Shown: positions 16,978 to 26,369, counted from the stretch's first letter. The stretch: 64,000 nt of DNA from Ktedonosporobacter rubrisoli (GCF_004208415.1 NZ_CP035758.1:9114001-9178000), one strand, 5' to 3'. The notes: generated by a model not told the origin, from the sequence alone. Numbers and translations: made by a program.

Positions 16978-17961
16978 TTAGTCGCGCAGCTTTGTCCCCG
17001 TGAGCCGTAAGAAAATATCATCAAGGTTTGGCTCGCGTACAGCTATGTCCTTCAGTTCGCCTTCTTGCGTGAGGATATTGATAACGCGGGGAACAATATT
17101 ACCGCCTCCCAGCGCTGAGACTTTAAGCTGCGTTTCTTCTGCCGTGACTTCTGTTACTCCTGGCAAGGCGCGTAGCTCATCCAGGGCCTCGACGGGCCGG
17201 GCCATCTCAATTTCTATCACGCAGCCTCCATGTGTCTGTTTGAGATGCTCGACAGTATCAAGGGCTACCAACTTGCCATGATCGATGATTGCCAGGCGAT
17301 CGCAGAGGATTTGTGCCTCTTCAAGGTAATTGGTGGTGATCAGAACTGTCTTGCCCTGTTCGCGCAAGGCCAGGATATAGTCCCAGATGGCCCGGCGCGC
17401 CTGTACATCTACGCCAAGCGTTGGCTCGTCAAGATAGATCAATTGGGGCTCGTGCAACAAGGCGCGACCGAGCGCGAGGCGGCGCTTCATGCCACCTGAG
17501 AAGGTACCTACGCGCGAAGTTCGGCGGTTGGTTAACTGGACCAGTTCGAGGACGCGCATGATGCGTTCTTTCTTTTCCTTACGGGGAACACCGAAAAGGT
17601 CGGCGTGGAAATCCAGATTATCCCACGCTGATAGCTCCTCATAGAGAGCCGTTTCCTGTGGCACTGCCCCGAGGAGGCGGTGTACCTGGCGCGCGTTGCG
17701 CTGCACATTATAGCCAAGCACTGTCACCGTACCGCTGCTCGGTACGCTCAAGCCACTGAGCATATTGATTGTTGTCGTTTTGCCCGATCCGTTAGGCCCG
17801 AGCAGGCCAAAGATCTCGCCTTGCCGCACGGTGAGTGAGAGATGATCGACAGCTTTAAACTTACCAAAATTCTTGCAGAGCTGGTCCATTTCGATGGCTG
17901 CCAGATCTGGTGTAGCGTCATGTTCCGGAGATGTCTGTAGTTCTACGGCTTGTTTATTCAT
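16978..17961 (-). CDS. ABC-2 type transporter ATPase (DrrA/CcmA type)
   Basis: 327 residues. Walker A is GPNGSGKTT near residues 55-63, the signature is FSGGMKRRLALGRALL, and Walker B is LIYLDEPTLGVD. A C-terminal domain of about 80 residues follows, as in drug-export ATPases of the DrrA class. The extra N-terminal 25 residues are variable. It energises the two adjacent permeases and lies downstream of a HAMP-like membrane protein and a DUF4388 protein on the same strand. Confidence 0.92.
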   Translation of the reverse strand: MNKQAVELQTSPEHDATPDLAAIEMDQLCKNFGKFKAVDHLSLTVRQGEIFGLLGPNGSGKTTTINMLSGLSVPSSGTVTVLGYNVQRNARQVHRLLGAVPQETALYEELSAWDNLDFHADLFGVPRKEKKERIMRVLELVQLTNRRTSRVGTFSGGMKRRLALGRALLHEPQLIYLDEPTLGVDVQARRAIWDYILALREQGKTVLITTNYLEEAQILCDRLAIIDHGKLVALDTVEHLKQTHGGCVIEIEMARPVEALDELRALPGVTEVTAEETQLKVSALGGGNIVPRVINILTQEGELKDIAVREPNLDDIFLRLTGTKLRD

Positions 17962-18055
17962 TGTTCCTCCTGAAAATAAGCATGCCTGGGGTATAGGGAG
18001 AGCAAACGTGATTTATGGACCAGGCAGCCGCTGCAAGTCTGTAATCTATCCTTAC

Positions 18056-19255
18056 TTACATCTGGCTGTCTGATAGAGATTTGTTGAAGCGCGTTGGACC
18101 ATTCTCCAGGCGCGACGAGCCTGGCAGGAGCAGCTTGCCATTCAGTTTGGTGATTAGCGGATCAAGGATGGTTCCGCGCGGCCCAAGGCGAAGGGGATGC
18201 TGCTCTTGTTCTGCTTGCTCAATGGCCTGGGTAATCTGTTGCGCCTCATGTTTGATGCGTTGGGTTTCGTGTTCGAGAAATCTTACGCGCTGTAGCTGTG
18301 GTATCACCCTTTGTAGCTCAGTCTCAATCTGGCGCAGGCGCTGAAGACGAGAAAGCAAATTGTTGAGCGAGACGGCGACGGGCCAGAGCGTAGCACCTTC
18401 ACGCAACGGAACTCTGGCGCTAAAGTCACCATGAGATACGCGTAAGTGCGTGTCCATGATCTGCTGAATGCTGCTATCGAGCTGGCGCTTTTCTTCGGCA
18501 ACCGCGTGCTCCTGGTCAGCAATCATATGTTCCAGGTTAGCGATTACTTCAGCGCGGTCGGCGCGCTCAATAGCTTGCGTCGCATTGCGCACCCAGAGCC
18601 AGAGCACCACAGTGATCACGATATGCAGAATAATCGGGCGTACAAGCACGGGATAGAAGTTAGTTGTCGCCATCTGGATGAAGAGTTGCGATCGGGGTTG
18701 CGTAAACATATCCACGATAATAAAGGCGATATTGAACGCCGAAACGGCAAAAATCCAGTTTACCGGAAGTAGTGAGGCGACAAATATTTCTGGGAAGACA
18801 AGGATATCAAATAGGCCTAGTTCGCTTGGGTCAAGACCTTCCGGCGACTTGAGAATGACGATAATTAAGGCGATGTTGATACAAGATGCGAGTATAAGGC
18901 CGGTGACGTTGGAGTGCCCACGCCGATTGAAGATGAAGAGGGCAATGCCCATCATAATGAGCACGCCTGTAATCGCGAAGGCGATGGCATGATTGGGCCC
19001 AAAGATGCCAATCGGTAGCGCAAACACCAGTACCACTGTCAAGAAAAAAGAGATAGTGCTGGCTAGATAGCCACGACGCAGCCGTTCCCGCTGCTCAAAG
19101 CTGGCGCTGTCAGGAAGCGTTGGGGGCGCGGTAAAACGATACCACCAGTTAAGTATCTTCATGCCAGGCGTAGCATCGGCTCGATTGATGTATTGTAAAG
19201 ACCATTCAGTGTTGTCCTGCTGATTTGAGAGAGATGGTGAGGATTTTGCACTCAT
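18056..19255 (-). CDS. Six-TM membrane protein with HAMP-like segment and coiled coil
   Basis: 399 residues. About six membrane segments occupy residues 50-225. A helical, charged stretch follows (ANLEHMIADQEHAVAEEKRQL), then a HAMP-like segment with HLRVSHGDFSARVPL and WPVAVSLNNLLSRL, and a coiled coil rich in Gln and Glu. No kinase, cyclase or receiver domain is attached, so it resembles the sensor half of a signalling protein without an output. Its place between a DUF4388 protein and an ABC-2 transporter suggests a structural or sensory role in that system. The exact family was not recognised. Confidence 0.6.
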   Translation of the reverse strand: MSAKSSPSLSNQQDNTEWSLQYINRADATPGMKILNWWYRFTAPPTLPDSASFEQRERLRRGYLASTISFFLTVVLVFALPIGIFGPNHAIAFAITGVLIMMGIALFIFNRRGHSNVTGLILASCINIALIIVILKSPEGLDPSELGLFDILVFPEIFVASLLPVNWIFAVSAFNIAFIIVDMFTQPRSQLFIQMATTNFYPVLVRPIILHIVITVVLWLWVRNATQAIERADRAEVIANLEHMIADQEHAVAEEKRQLDSSIQQIMDTHLRVSHGDFSARVPLREGATLWPVAVSLNNLLSRLQRLRQIETELQRVIPQLQRVRFLEHETQRIKHEAQQITQAIEQAEQEQHPLRLGPRGTILDPLITKLNGKLLLPGSSRLENGPTRFNKSLSDSQM

Positions 19256-19309
19256 AGGGAGAAAAAGCTCCTTCTTATCCTGAAAATATTCACCGATTGC
19301 TTAGTGAGG

Positions 19310-19846
19310 TTATTCTAGAAATATCACTCCTCTTGCCTGCAATTCGCGTAAAATGCCTTCAATAACGGCTTGAGGTTGGGAGAGCATCAGGGCAATCTTT
19401 TCACTGCTGCGCTGCCCATCTATCAAGACAAAGACCTGGCGATATTTACGCGGCCACTGTTGTACGTCTGCAAACATCATGTGTGGCGTGCGTATAGGGA
19501 TAGGTGAAGTATCAAGATAGGAGGGATAGCGCATCGGTGTCGTTTCCGGTTGCGGTGAAGCTTGTGGAAACGTAGATGTGTCTGGTGCCTTTGGCTTGAG
19601 TTCAAACTCCCAATTCAGTTTGCCTACTCCCGCTATCGTATCTAAAGCCTGCTTTCCCGCTAGAAGGGTGTGTCCTTTTTTATTCTTGATTTCGCAAGAG
19701 CTGATTTCGCCATTGATCATCTCGATGAGCACCTGACATGGTTCTTTCGTGCCTAGCTGTCCCATAGAAAGTTCTGCATGCAACAAGCCTGTACGCCTAA
19801 ACTCACGGAGCAATTTCAAAATTGTTGCAAGATCTATGAAGTACAC
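19310..19846 (-). CDS. DUF4388 (PATAN) domain protein
   Basis: 178 residues. The first about 85 (IDLATILKLLREFRRTGLLHAEL, then CQVLIEMINGEISSCEIKNKKG) match the DUF4388/PATAN pattern, a small domain linked to signalling, gliding and pilus regulation in bacteria. A proline- and threonine-rich linker follows. The C-terminal about 60 residues (KYRQVFVLIDGQRSSEKIALMLSQPQAVIEGILRELQ) resemble a small winged-helix-like unit that often accompanies this domain. It is the first gene of a five-gene minus-strand run ending in two ABC-2 permeases. A 20-bp perfect palindrome lies about 120 bp upstream. Confidence 0.7.
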   Translation of the reverse strand: MYFIDLATILKLLREFRRTGLLHAELSMGQLGTKEPCQVLIEMINGEISSCEIKNKKGHTLLAGKQALDTIAGVGKLNWEFELKPKAPDTSTFPQASPQPETTPMRYPSYLDTSPIPIRTPHMMFADVQQWPRKYRQVFVLIDGQRSSEKIALMLSQPQAVIEGILRELQARGVIFLE

Positions 19847-19963
19847 CTATGAATCCTTCCAAATCGCAAAACATGCCATGAGCAGGCCTGAGACATTACA
19901 AAGATATCTGTCTATGTAAAATTTCCCCATTTGCTTGCTAAATATCTGGTGCTTGCTAAGCAA

Positions 19964-19983
19964 TAAGCTACCGCGGTAGCTTA
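19964..19983. promoter_or_regulatory. 20-bp perfect palindrome
   Basis: TAAGCTACCGCGGTAGCTTA is its own reverse complement over all 20 bases. It lies in the divergent region between the DUF4388 gene and the MFS gene, closer to the former. It is a good candidate for a dimeric repressor site or a short hairpin. Confidence 0.6.
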
Positions 19984-20026
19984 GATTAGCAAAATAATGA
20001 GATAAATGCTTTTTAGTTAGGTAAAG

Positions 20027-20075
20027 CATGCTATAGAGCTAAAAATTTCACTTCTACCGATTGTAGTATAGCATG
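20027..20075. repeat. Inverted repeat in divergent promoter region
   Basis: CATGCTATA at 20027-20035 and TATAGCATG at 20067-20075 are perfect inverted copies 31 bp apart. The remaining AT-rich DNA up to 20412 shows no gene and should hold the MFS promoter. Confidence 0.45.
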
Positions 20076-20412
20076 TGGCCCACTGGATAGTGATAGTGGA
20101 AAAGTACTTTTTGGCATAAGTATCATGATGTTCTACCTGTTTATGTTACTCCATTTAGATACGATTGGATAGGATCAAACATTAACATTTCATAAAAGTT
20201 TTTACTACTCGAATAATAAACAGCAGATTCATTTGAATATCCAGATACTTTTTGTTAGACTACTAACGGTGCCTCATAGCCTAACCCTTTTCACTATTCG
20301 GTAACGATCTGGCATGATAGTTCCATAATATTATGAAAATGAGTTGATATGCAGGAAAAGTGTGTAAAGCTGCTATCATCTTATTTGGAATGGATGAAAG
20401 GAACCGTTTACC

Positions 20413-21717
20413 GTGGAGACAAAGAAACAAGTAGATCCCTCTATCGCAGTAGCTGAGCAAGGAGCAGAGCTGTTCCATGAGATATTCACGGAGCCAACAC
20501 AATCGCTCAGCTGGGCATTTCGCATCTTATTTGGTCTGGCCAGCACTGTAACTGGTCTCTGTCAGGTTACCATCAAGCAACTCCTTCTCCCCAATCAAGT
20601 CTACTTGCTCGATCCCGTGCATCGTTTCACCACCTTTGCCTTAATTGCTTCGGTGGGCGCTATTGCTGGAGTGGTGATTTCTCCGCTTGCCGGTGCTTTG
20701 AGTGATCGCACGACCGCGCGTCTAGGAAGGCGGCGCCCGTGGATTATTTTTGGCATCGTTGTTGGTACCCTGGGGCTGATTATGATGGCTCAGTCTCGCA
20801 CGATTGTGCTGTTATTGATCGGGGAAATTATTGTACAGATCGCCTTTGATACCATTATGTCGGCGACAACTGCGATCATTCCGGATCAGGTGCCACAGGG
20901 CCAGCGCGCGATTGCCTCGGCCTTTATTGGGATGTCACCAATTGTAGGTGGTCTGATCGGTCTGCTCCTTGTGGCGCGCTTTGCTGATACTATTCATGAT
21001 CCGGCTAAGGGCTACTATATTGTGGCGATTACTTCCTGCATTTTTGTTGGTCTCTTCCTGCTGGTCTTGCGAGAGAAGCCCTTGCCAAAGGGCGTGATGG
21101 CTCCTTTCAAGCTAAAGACCTTGCTGGAAGTATTCTGGGTTAATCCCAGGAAATATCCTGATTTTGCTTTGACGTGGCTCTCGCGCAGTCTGATGTTTCT
21201 AGGCTATACGATCCTGATCTCTTATATTCTGTTTTATCTGCGCGATGTCATCCATTATCCAGGTGCTGATAAAGGGGTAGCAATCTTCCAGGCAATCTCA
21301 ACAATTATTCTCATTATCACGGCTATTATTGGCGGACGTATGGCCGATAAGCTGCAACGCTTGAAATTGTTCGTTTCGGCAGGAGCCCTGATTATGATGC
21401 TCTCACTCATTCTCATCGCGCTGGTGCCTGTCTGGAACGTAATGCTAGGAGCTGGAGCCCTCCTGGGCATCGGTTTTGGGATCTATCTATCTGTGGATAT
21501 TGCGCTGGCCGTGCGCGTACTTCCGAGAGCGGGCCATCAGGGGAAAGATCTTGGCCTGATTAATACTGCCATCTTTATTCCGTTGATTTTTAGTCCGCTT
21601 ATCGGCGCAGCAGTCCTCAATAACTTCCATAATAACTATGCTGCTCTTTTCCTTGTCGCTGCTGTGTGTTTCTTGCTTGCGGCTATCGCTGTCTTGCCTA
21701 TCAAGAGTGTGCGCTAA
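20413..21717 (+). CDS. MFS transporter (GPH/SLC45-like)
   Basis: 434 residues with twelve predicted membrane segments. The loop between segments 2 and 3, GALSDRTTARLGRRRPWIIFG, is MFS motif A in the form typical of sugar/cation symporters and SLC45-like carriers. A charged loop near the middle (LREKPLPKGVMAPFKLK) joins the two six-helix halves. The start is a GTG at 20413 with AAAGGAA about ten bases upstream. It stands alone, divergent from the DUF4388 operon. The substrate is unknown; a sugar is plausible from the family. Confidence 0.85.
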   Translation: METKKQVDPSIAVAEQGAELFHEIFTEPTQSLSWAFRILFGLASTVTGLCQVTIKQLLLPNQVYLLDPVHRFTTFALIASVGAIAGVVISPLAGALSDRTTARLGRRRPWIIFGIVVGTLGLIMMAQSRTIVLLLIGEIIVQIAFDTIMSATTAIIPDQVPQGQRAIASAFIGMSPIVGGLIGLLLVARFADTIHDPAKGYYIVAITSCIFVGLFLLVLREKPLPKGVMAPFKLKTLLEVFWVNPRKYPDFALTWLSRSLMFLGYTILISYILFYLRDVIHYPGADKGVAIFQAISTIILIITAIIGGRMADKLQRLKLFVSAGALIMMLSLILIALVPVWNVMLGAGALLGIGFGIYLSVDIALAVRVLPRAGHQGKDLGLINTAIFIPLIFSPLIGAAVLNNFHNNYAALFLVAAVCFLLAAIAVLPIKSVR

Positions 21718-21744
21718 GTTTGTCAGAGCATTTGCTGATAGTCT

Positions 21745-21782
21745 GGCGTTCTCAAGCCTTTTTCCGGGGCTATGGGAACGCC
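21745..21782 (+). terminator. Hairpin after the MFS gene
   Basis: GGCGTTCTC pairs with GGGAACGCC (one mismatch) around an inner AAGCC/GGCT pairing, 28 bp past the stop codon. There is no U-tract, so intrinsic termination is uncertain. Confidence 0.4.
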
Positions 21783-21950
21783 TACCGCTGCTCACATTTT
21801 TGTCGCAGCGGAGAGCCTGGTGAAAGCTGCTGATATTTCCTCACCTTGCTGTGCTTAAGGATGCGTGCCGATTACTAGTAACGCGGGGCATAATCAATTT
21901 CAGGGGCTCTTGACAGACATATGCCAACCCCTGGCAAGAAGAGAGGAAAT

Positions 21951-23111
21951 ATGTATACAGCAGAGAGACAAATATCGCAGCCGTACTTGCAACATGTAAG
22001 TGGTCCACTTTATGAGCAATGGTATCTGCTCCACCATCGGATCGTGCGGGTGGTAACGAATCGTTCCAGCCTGGCCCGTGAGGTCCGTTCGTTTCTCTAC
22101 TATGCCGAATTATTGGCCGAGCATACCTATGAACAGGCTACTCAGCTTCCTATAGCCATACCAGAAGCTTTACTCTGGCAGGCTGGACAACGTTTACACC
22201 GCCCTGTTGCTCTGACCTGCTATCTGTTTGTCCCTGAAGCGGGAAAGAAATTTCCTCCTGAGCCATTCGAGGGCAGGCCAGAAGATGCCTTATGGGAAGA
22301 GATCTCGGGAATTGAGGGTCCGTTGCGGGCGCGCTGGAAGCGGGGGACATTGCGTTTCAGGGAATATATGCCATATCCAGGCGTTTTGAGTCGTATCTAT
22401 TCGGTATTGGATACAGCCGATTTGCATGCCACGATCCTGCTAGAAGACCTAAGCGAGTGTACTGCCTGGTTTATTATGCGCTTTGTCTTCTATATGGCCC
22501 TGGGTGCTATGTTTGCTTATGATGGCTATGAGGTTGTGCACGCCGGTGCTATTGCGTATGAGGGGAATGGTATGCTGCTGGTTGGCTCGCCAGGAAGCGG
22601 TAAGAGTACGCTGGTTCTTTCCTGTTTACAGGAAGGCATGCAGCTCCTGGCCGATGATGTGCTGTTTCTGGCTAAAGACGATGCTATCGTCAAGATGTAT
22701 GCCTTTCCTGAAGACATTGGCGTGCGTAGAGGGGCCAGGGAATTGCTAGGGGGATGCGAGTTTATGCAGAGCTTGAGCTGCGATGAGCGCGAGAAGCGTT
22801 TCGTTGATGTGCAGCGCTATTTTCGTCGGCAAGTTAGCGTCTCGGCTCCAGTGCGTTTGCTGCTTTTTGTGCATGAGGAGCGTAGGAAGGCTGAATTTCT
22901 GGCTGAGCCAATTACCGCAGTGCAGGCGGTTACCTGGCTGATGCAAGAGTACATTTCGCATCAGAGGGCCCAGATGGAGGAGATGGCTGAGGTGTTTAAT
23001 CTCTTTATGGATACGGCAGAGCAAGCGCCAGCTTTTGCTCTGTGGCTAACGCCAGATGCACGCGAGAATGCGCAACAGGTGCGCGCACTTTTGACGCGCT
23101 TTTACTCATAA
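21951..23111 (+). CDS. HprK-like P-loop protein (copy 1)
   Basis: 386 residues. The C-terminal half contains HAGAIAYEGNGMLLVGSPGSGKST with the P-loop at 212-220, followed by LLADDVLFL (Asp235-Asp236), the arrangement of HPr-kinase-like proteins in PqqD-associated systems. The N-terminal 170 residues are not recognisable. It lacks the rest of a true HPr kinase/phosphorylase. A second, divergent copy is encoded at 25009-26082 beside a PqqD-like protein, and the two genes face each other across the ABC exporter gene. The ATG at 21951 is preferred over 21921 because GAGAGGA lies just upstream. Confidence 0.7.
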   Translation: MYTAERQISQPYLQHVSGPLYEQWYLLHHRIVRVVTNRSSLAREVRSFLYYAELLAEHTYEQATQLPIAIPEALLWQAGQRLHRPVALTCYLFVPEAGKKFPPEPFEGRPEDALWEEISGIEGPLRARWKRGTLRFREYMPYPGVLSRIYSVLDTADLHATILLEDLSECTAWFIMRFVFYMALGAMFAYDGYEVVHAGAIAYEGNGMLLVGSPGSGKSTLVLSCLQEGMQLLADDVLFLAKDDAIVKMYAFPEDIGVRRGARELLGGCEFMQSLSCDEREKRFVDVQRYFRRQVSVSAPVRLLLFVHEERRKAEFLAEPITAVQAVTWLMQEYISHQRAQMEEMAEVFNLFMDTAEQAPAFALWLTPDARENAQQVRALLTRFYS

Positions 23112-23119
23112 CCCTGGGG

Positions 23120-23139
23120 GGCCGGGTCTAAACCCGGCC
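23120..23139. terminator. Bidirectional terminator overlapping a stop codon
   Basis: GGCCGGGT at 23120-23127 pairs with ACCCGGCC at 23132-23139 around the loop CTAA. The hairpin contains the stop codon of the minus-strand ABC exporter gene (23128) and follows the HprK-like stop by 9 bp. Confidence 0.55.
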
Positions 23140-24996
23140 ATAGCTATTGTAGAGCTGCCAGTAGATGCCACGCCGCGCCACTAATTCTTTGTGCGTGCCC
23201 ATCTCGACGATGCTGCCATTATCGATAATGACAATGCGATCAGCGTTACGAATGGTGCTCAGACGGTGGGCGATGATAAATGTGGTGCGGCCCTGGGCCA
23301 GGCGCTTAAGTGCCTGCTGGATTAAAGCCTCAGATTCGTTGTCGAGCGCCGAAGATGGTTCATCCATGAGTAAGATCCTCGGCTGCCGCAAGAACATGCG
23401 GGCGATGGCGATACGCTGGCGTTGTCCTCCCGAGAGGCTTTGTCCCCGCTCTCGGATCAGAGTTTTAAAGCCGAGCGGCTGGTCCTGGATAAATTCGAGG
23501 ATGTTGGCGTTACGTGCCGCCTCAACAAGCTCTTCCTGCGAGACACTGCGGCCAAGGCCAAAGGTCAAGTTATCCTCAATAGTGCCGCTGAAGAGGGCAT
23601 CATCCTGTAAGATTACGCCAAACTGGGAGCGCAAGGTCTCAAGTTTTATGTGCCTGAGATCGCAGCCGTCAAGCATGATATGCCCTTTTTCGGGCTGATA
23701 GAAGCCCAGCAGGAGATTGGCAAGCGTAGTTTTCCCGGCTCCGCTTCGTCCTACCAGGGCGATGGTCGTCCCTGCTGGCACATCCAGATTAATGTCATGG
23801 AGCACTTCCACTCCCGGCGTATAGCTAAAGTGTACATGGCGCATCCTGATATGGCCCTCTAGCATCGCGAGTTGATATCCCAGGCTTCTATGCCCCTCTT
23901 CAGGCGCGTTAAGAATCTCAAAAAGACGATCGACAGCCACAGCCGCGGCCTGCATTTGCTGATTGATGCCCGCCAGAGTAGAGAGCGGTGAAGCCAGTTC
24001 ACGCAAGATGAGTACAAAGGCTGCTAATTGTCCCGCCGTCATATTTCCGTTGAGTACCAGGTAGCCACCAACGCTCAGCAGGGTAATGATGCCTAGCGCC
24101 TGCACGGTACCTATGGCCATGTTGGCCTGAGCCTGGAAGGTCGTGCGACGCAGGGATAGGTTATTCGTCTTGATGATGAGTTGACGGATATAGCGGCTAA
24201 AAAAAGGCTCGGCCGCCAGCGCTTTGACGGTCTTCAGACCGGTCAGGCCTTCGTACATCGCCCCATTTGTGATGGCATAACTCTCCATAACCTGGCGGCT
24301 CAGGAGACGTGAGTGCCGGTTGAAATACAGGTTGACGCCAAGATAAGTTGGCGTGATGGCAAGCACGACGAGGGAAAGCCGCCAATCGGTAGTAAACAGG
24401 ACGCCTACATAGATGACGGTGAGAATGCAGTTGACTGCCGCATCTATCACGATCTGGATCGCTGTTTGTTGCACTGAGGTGACTTCGTTAAGACGGCTGA
24501 GTATCTGTCCCGTGCTGCTTAAGTTTTGATAGAATGAGAGCGGCAGACGGAGCATATGATGATAGAAACGGTAGGTAATATTGAGATTGACGGATCTGCT
24601 CAATACGCCAATCACGTTGCGCGTGAAAAAACGTAGAATTTCCTCTAAAAGCAATATTGCTAAGAAGAGGAGCAAGGACCAGAAAAACAGCCGAACATCG
24701 TGCCTGTGGAAGACATCATCGATGAGCGTTCGGAAGATAAAGGGCATTGGTAAGGCCATTAAACCTGTGCCAACTGTCAACAGGAGCGCCAGGATTATCT
24801 GCCATTTGAATGGTGTGATGAACTGGCTGAACTGCCTCACGTCTTTCCAACCTAACTTTTTTTCGGCGATACGTCGCTGCTTTTCCAGCCTGCGTGCGTC
24901 GGCTGTCCCACTGTAGATGATTTGTTCGGAGCCGCGCTTATTGACAGGCTGAGCTAACTGGCCTTGAGGGTAAGACTGAACATATTCTTTCATCAT
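23128..24996 (-). CDS. ABC exporter, fused permease and ATPase
   Basis: 622 residues. A six-helix type-1 exporter domain spans about 60-340, and an ATPase domain about 370-610 with Walker A GRSGAGKTT, signature LSGGQRQRIAIARMF and Walker B ILLMDEPSSALDNES. The N-terminus has no C39 peptidase or cyclic-nucleotide domain. Such half-transporters work as homodimers on lipids, peptides or glycolipids. The preferred ATG at 24996 lies eight bases after AAGGAG; a GTG at 25005 overlaps that site. It is the last gene of the minus-strand set S26B peptidase - PqqD - HprK-like - ABC, with only 3 bp after the HprK-like gene. Confidence 0.88.
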   Translation of the reverse strand: MMKEYVQSYPQGQLAQPVNKRGSEQIIYSGTADARRLEKQRRIAEKKLGWKDVRQFSQFITPFKWQIILALLLTVGTGLMALPMPFIFRTLIDDVFHRHDVRLFFWSLLLFLAILLLEEILRFFTRNVIGVLSRSVNLNITYRFYHHMLRLPLSFYQNLSSTGQILSRLNEVTSVQQTAIQIVIDAAVNCILTVIYVGVLFTTDWRLSLVVLAITPTYLGVNLYFNRHSRLLSRQVMESYAITNGAMYEGLTGLKTVKALAAEPFFSRYIRQLIIKTNNLSLRRTTFQAQANMAIGTVQALGIITLLSVGGYLVLNGNMTAGQLAAFVLILRELASPLSTLAGINQQMQAAAVAVDRLFEILNAPEEGHRSLGYQLAMLEGHIRMRHVHFSYTPGVEVLHDINLDVPAGTTIALVGRSGAGKTTLANLLLGFYQPEKGHIMLDGCDLRHIKLETLRSQFGVILQDDALFSGTIEDNLTFGLGRSVSQEELVEAARNANILEFIQDQPLGFKTLIRERGQSLSGGQRQRIAIARMFLRQPRILLMDEPSSALDNESEALIQQALKRLAQGRTTFIIAHRLSTIRNADRIVIIDNGSIVEMGTHKELVARRGIYWQLYNSYGRV

Positions 24997-25008
24997 CGTT
25001 TGCACTCC

Positions 25009-26082
25009 TTATTTGAAGAGGGAGCACATAAGATATGCGCTATCTTGCTGCCCTTTGGCGCTATACATACGGTAGCCAGGAGTTTGCTCTACCAGGGAAC
25101 TGAGCAGGGCAAAAAGGCTTTCCTGCTCGTTAACTTCGATATTGGTTTTGCTGATGCAATGCTCGATTAGCAGCTGCATGGTTTGCGCTTTGCTCAGCGG
25201 TACGAGTGTGCTGCGAGTAGCCGGCGAGATCTGCGGGAAGACCAGGGCCTTGAGCGAAGACTGCAGGCGGCGCGCGCCCGGACGTAACTGCTCAATAGTG
25301 CAATAGCGTTTGCCCCGTTTATCTTCTGGATAGTCCTTAAGAAATGCAAGAGCTGGCCAGATGTCGAGCGTCCTGGCCCGTACCGAGACTTCGGGCATAA
25401 GGCTATAGACCCTGATTTCTCCCGAGCCGTCTGCTTGCAGCAGGACAAGATCATCTCCCAACAGGCCGCAGCCGATACTTGTGCTGCCAAGGCTCAGGGT
25501 AGTTTTGCCGCTGCCGGAAGCGCCAAGGATGAGTGCGCTTTGCTGATCGTCCCAGGGGGCCGTAACAGCGGCGGCATGACAGGGGAAAAAACCATATGTG
25601 CGCAGCAACTGGCCCAACGCCGGGACAAGCACATAACGGCGCAAAAAAGAGGGCTCGTTCTCGGCGAAGGCGGCGATCTGCGTACAGGCGAACTGCGAAT
25701 GAAGCACACTGAGAATCGCCGCATTCACGCCGGACTGAGCGCTATAGCTATGATATCTAATTGTCGCATCCCTTGTGCGATAGTATTTGAGCAGGGTATT
25801 TGTTTGCAGGCAGGTAGTCCCAGTATGAATACATTGAGCGGGAAGCTGCATAGGGAACTGGGCCACATCATCATAGCTAAACAGGCTATAGAAAGCATTT
25901 CCTGCCAGGCTAGAAGACAGGGGAAAGGCTGCCAATAGCGAATCTAGCATCGTTACTAGCTGCTGGCGATTCGTCCGACAGGCAATCTGTACGCCGTGGC
26001 AAGCGTACATCTCGGCAAAGTGCGGTCCCGCAGACTGTTGTAGGCTCGTAGCGAGCGGATCAGATGGTAATGAAGTAGACAT
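25009..26082 (-). CDS. HprK-like P-loop protein (copy 2)
   Basis: 357 residues. The motif order is FFPCHAAAV, then ALILGASGSGKTTLSLG (P-loop 187-195), then GLLGDDLVLL (Asp210-Asp211): the HPr-kinase-related core found beside PqqD-like proteins. It differs strongly from copy 1 outside these motifs. It begins 3 bp after the PqqD-like stop codon with no ribosome-binding site of its own, so translation is probably coupled. A role as kinase or phosphate-binding regulator of the PqqD/ABC system is inferred from context only. Confidence 0.72.
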   Translation of the reverse strand: MSTSLPSDPLATSLQQSAGPHFAEMYACHGVQIACRTNRQQLVTMLDSLLAAFPLSSSLAGNAFYSLFSYDDVAQFPMQLPAQCIHTGTTCLQTNTLLKYYRTRDATIRYHSYSAQSGVNAAILSVLHSQFACTQIAAFAENEPSFLRRYVLVPALGQLLRTYGFFPCHAAAVTAPWDDQQSALILGASGSGKTTLSLGSTSIGCGLLGDDLVLLQADGSGEIRVYSLMPEVSVRARTLDIWPALAFLKDYPEDKRGKRYCTIEQLRPGARRLQSSLKALVFPQISPATRSTLVPLSKAQTMQLLIEHCISKTNIEVNEQESLFALLSSLVEQTPGYRMYSAKGQQDSAYLMCSLFK

Positions 26083-26085
26083 AAT

Positions 26086-26349
26086 TTAAACCGGAGGCGC
26101 AAGTAATAAATTATGCTGCTGTAGATTAGCGATAAGCTTTTCTACATCAAGCAAAGCTTGTTCATAGCCAATATCGTAGTATTGAGCGATCTCGGTGGCG
26201 ATCTCTTGTGGACTGTGGGCTCCATCGAGCAGCTTCCAGATAAACGTGCCAACCTGATTTAAGTTATATGAACATCCTGCTTGTGGATCGAGCAAGACAG
26301 CCTCGCCGGCTAGCTCTCTCCAGAGAACTGCTTGATTGCGCTGTAGCAT
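26086..26349 (-). CDS. PqqD-like protein (RRE fold)
   Basis: 87 residues, the usual PqqD family length. Typical features are the start QRNQAVLWRELAGEAVLLDPQAGCSYNLNQVGTFIW and the later LLDGAHSPQEIATEIAQYYDI, a winged-helix fold that in PqqD binds leader peptides. AAGGAGG precedes the ATG by eight bases. Its neighbours are an HprK-like protein and an ABC exporter, as in 'HPr-rel-A' and lasso-peptide B1 settings, but no transglutaminase-like or asparagine-synthetase-like gene is present. Confidence 0.85.
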   Translation of the reverse strand: MLQRNQAVLWRELAGEAVLLDPQAGCSYNLNQVGTFIWKLLDGAHSPQEIATEIAQYYDIGYEQALLDVEKLIANLQQHNLLLAPPV

Positions 26350-26369
26350 ACTATATACCTCCTTAAGCG

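Noticed and set aside
21951..23111. True HPr kinase/phosphorylase
   Set aside because: Only the P-loop core and the DD motif match; the rest of the enzyme is not there, and no HPr gene is seen.
23165..23698. 177-codon plus-strand ORF opposite the ABC exporter gene
   Set aside because: Shadow of the conserved ATPase coding strand; no independent features.
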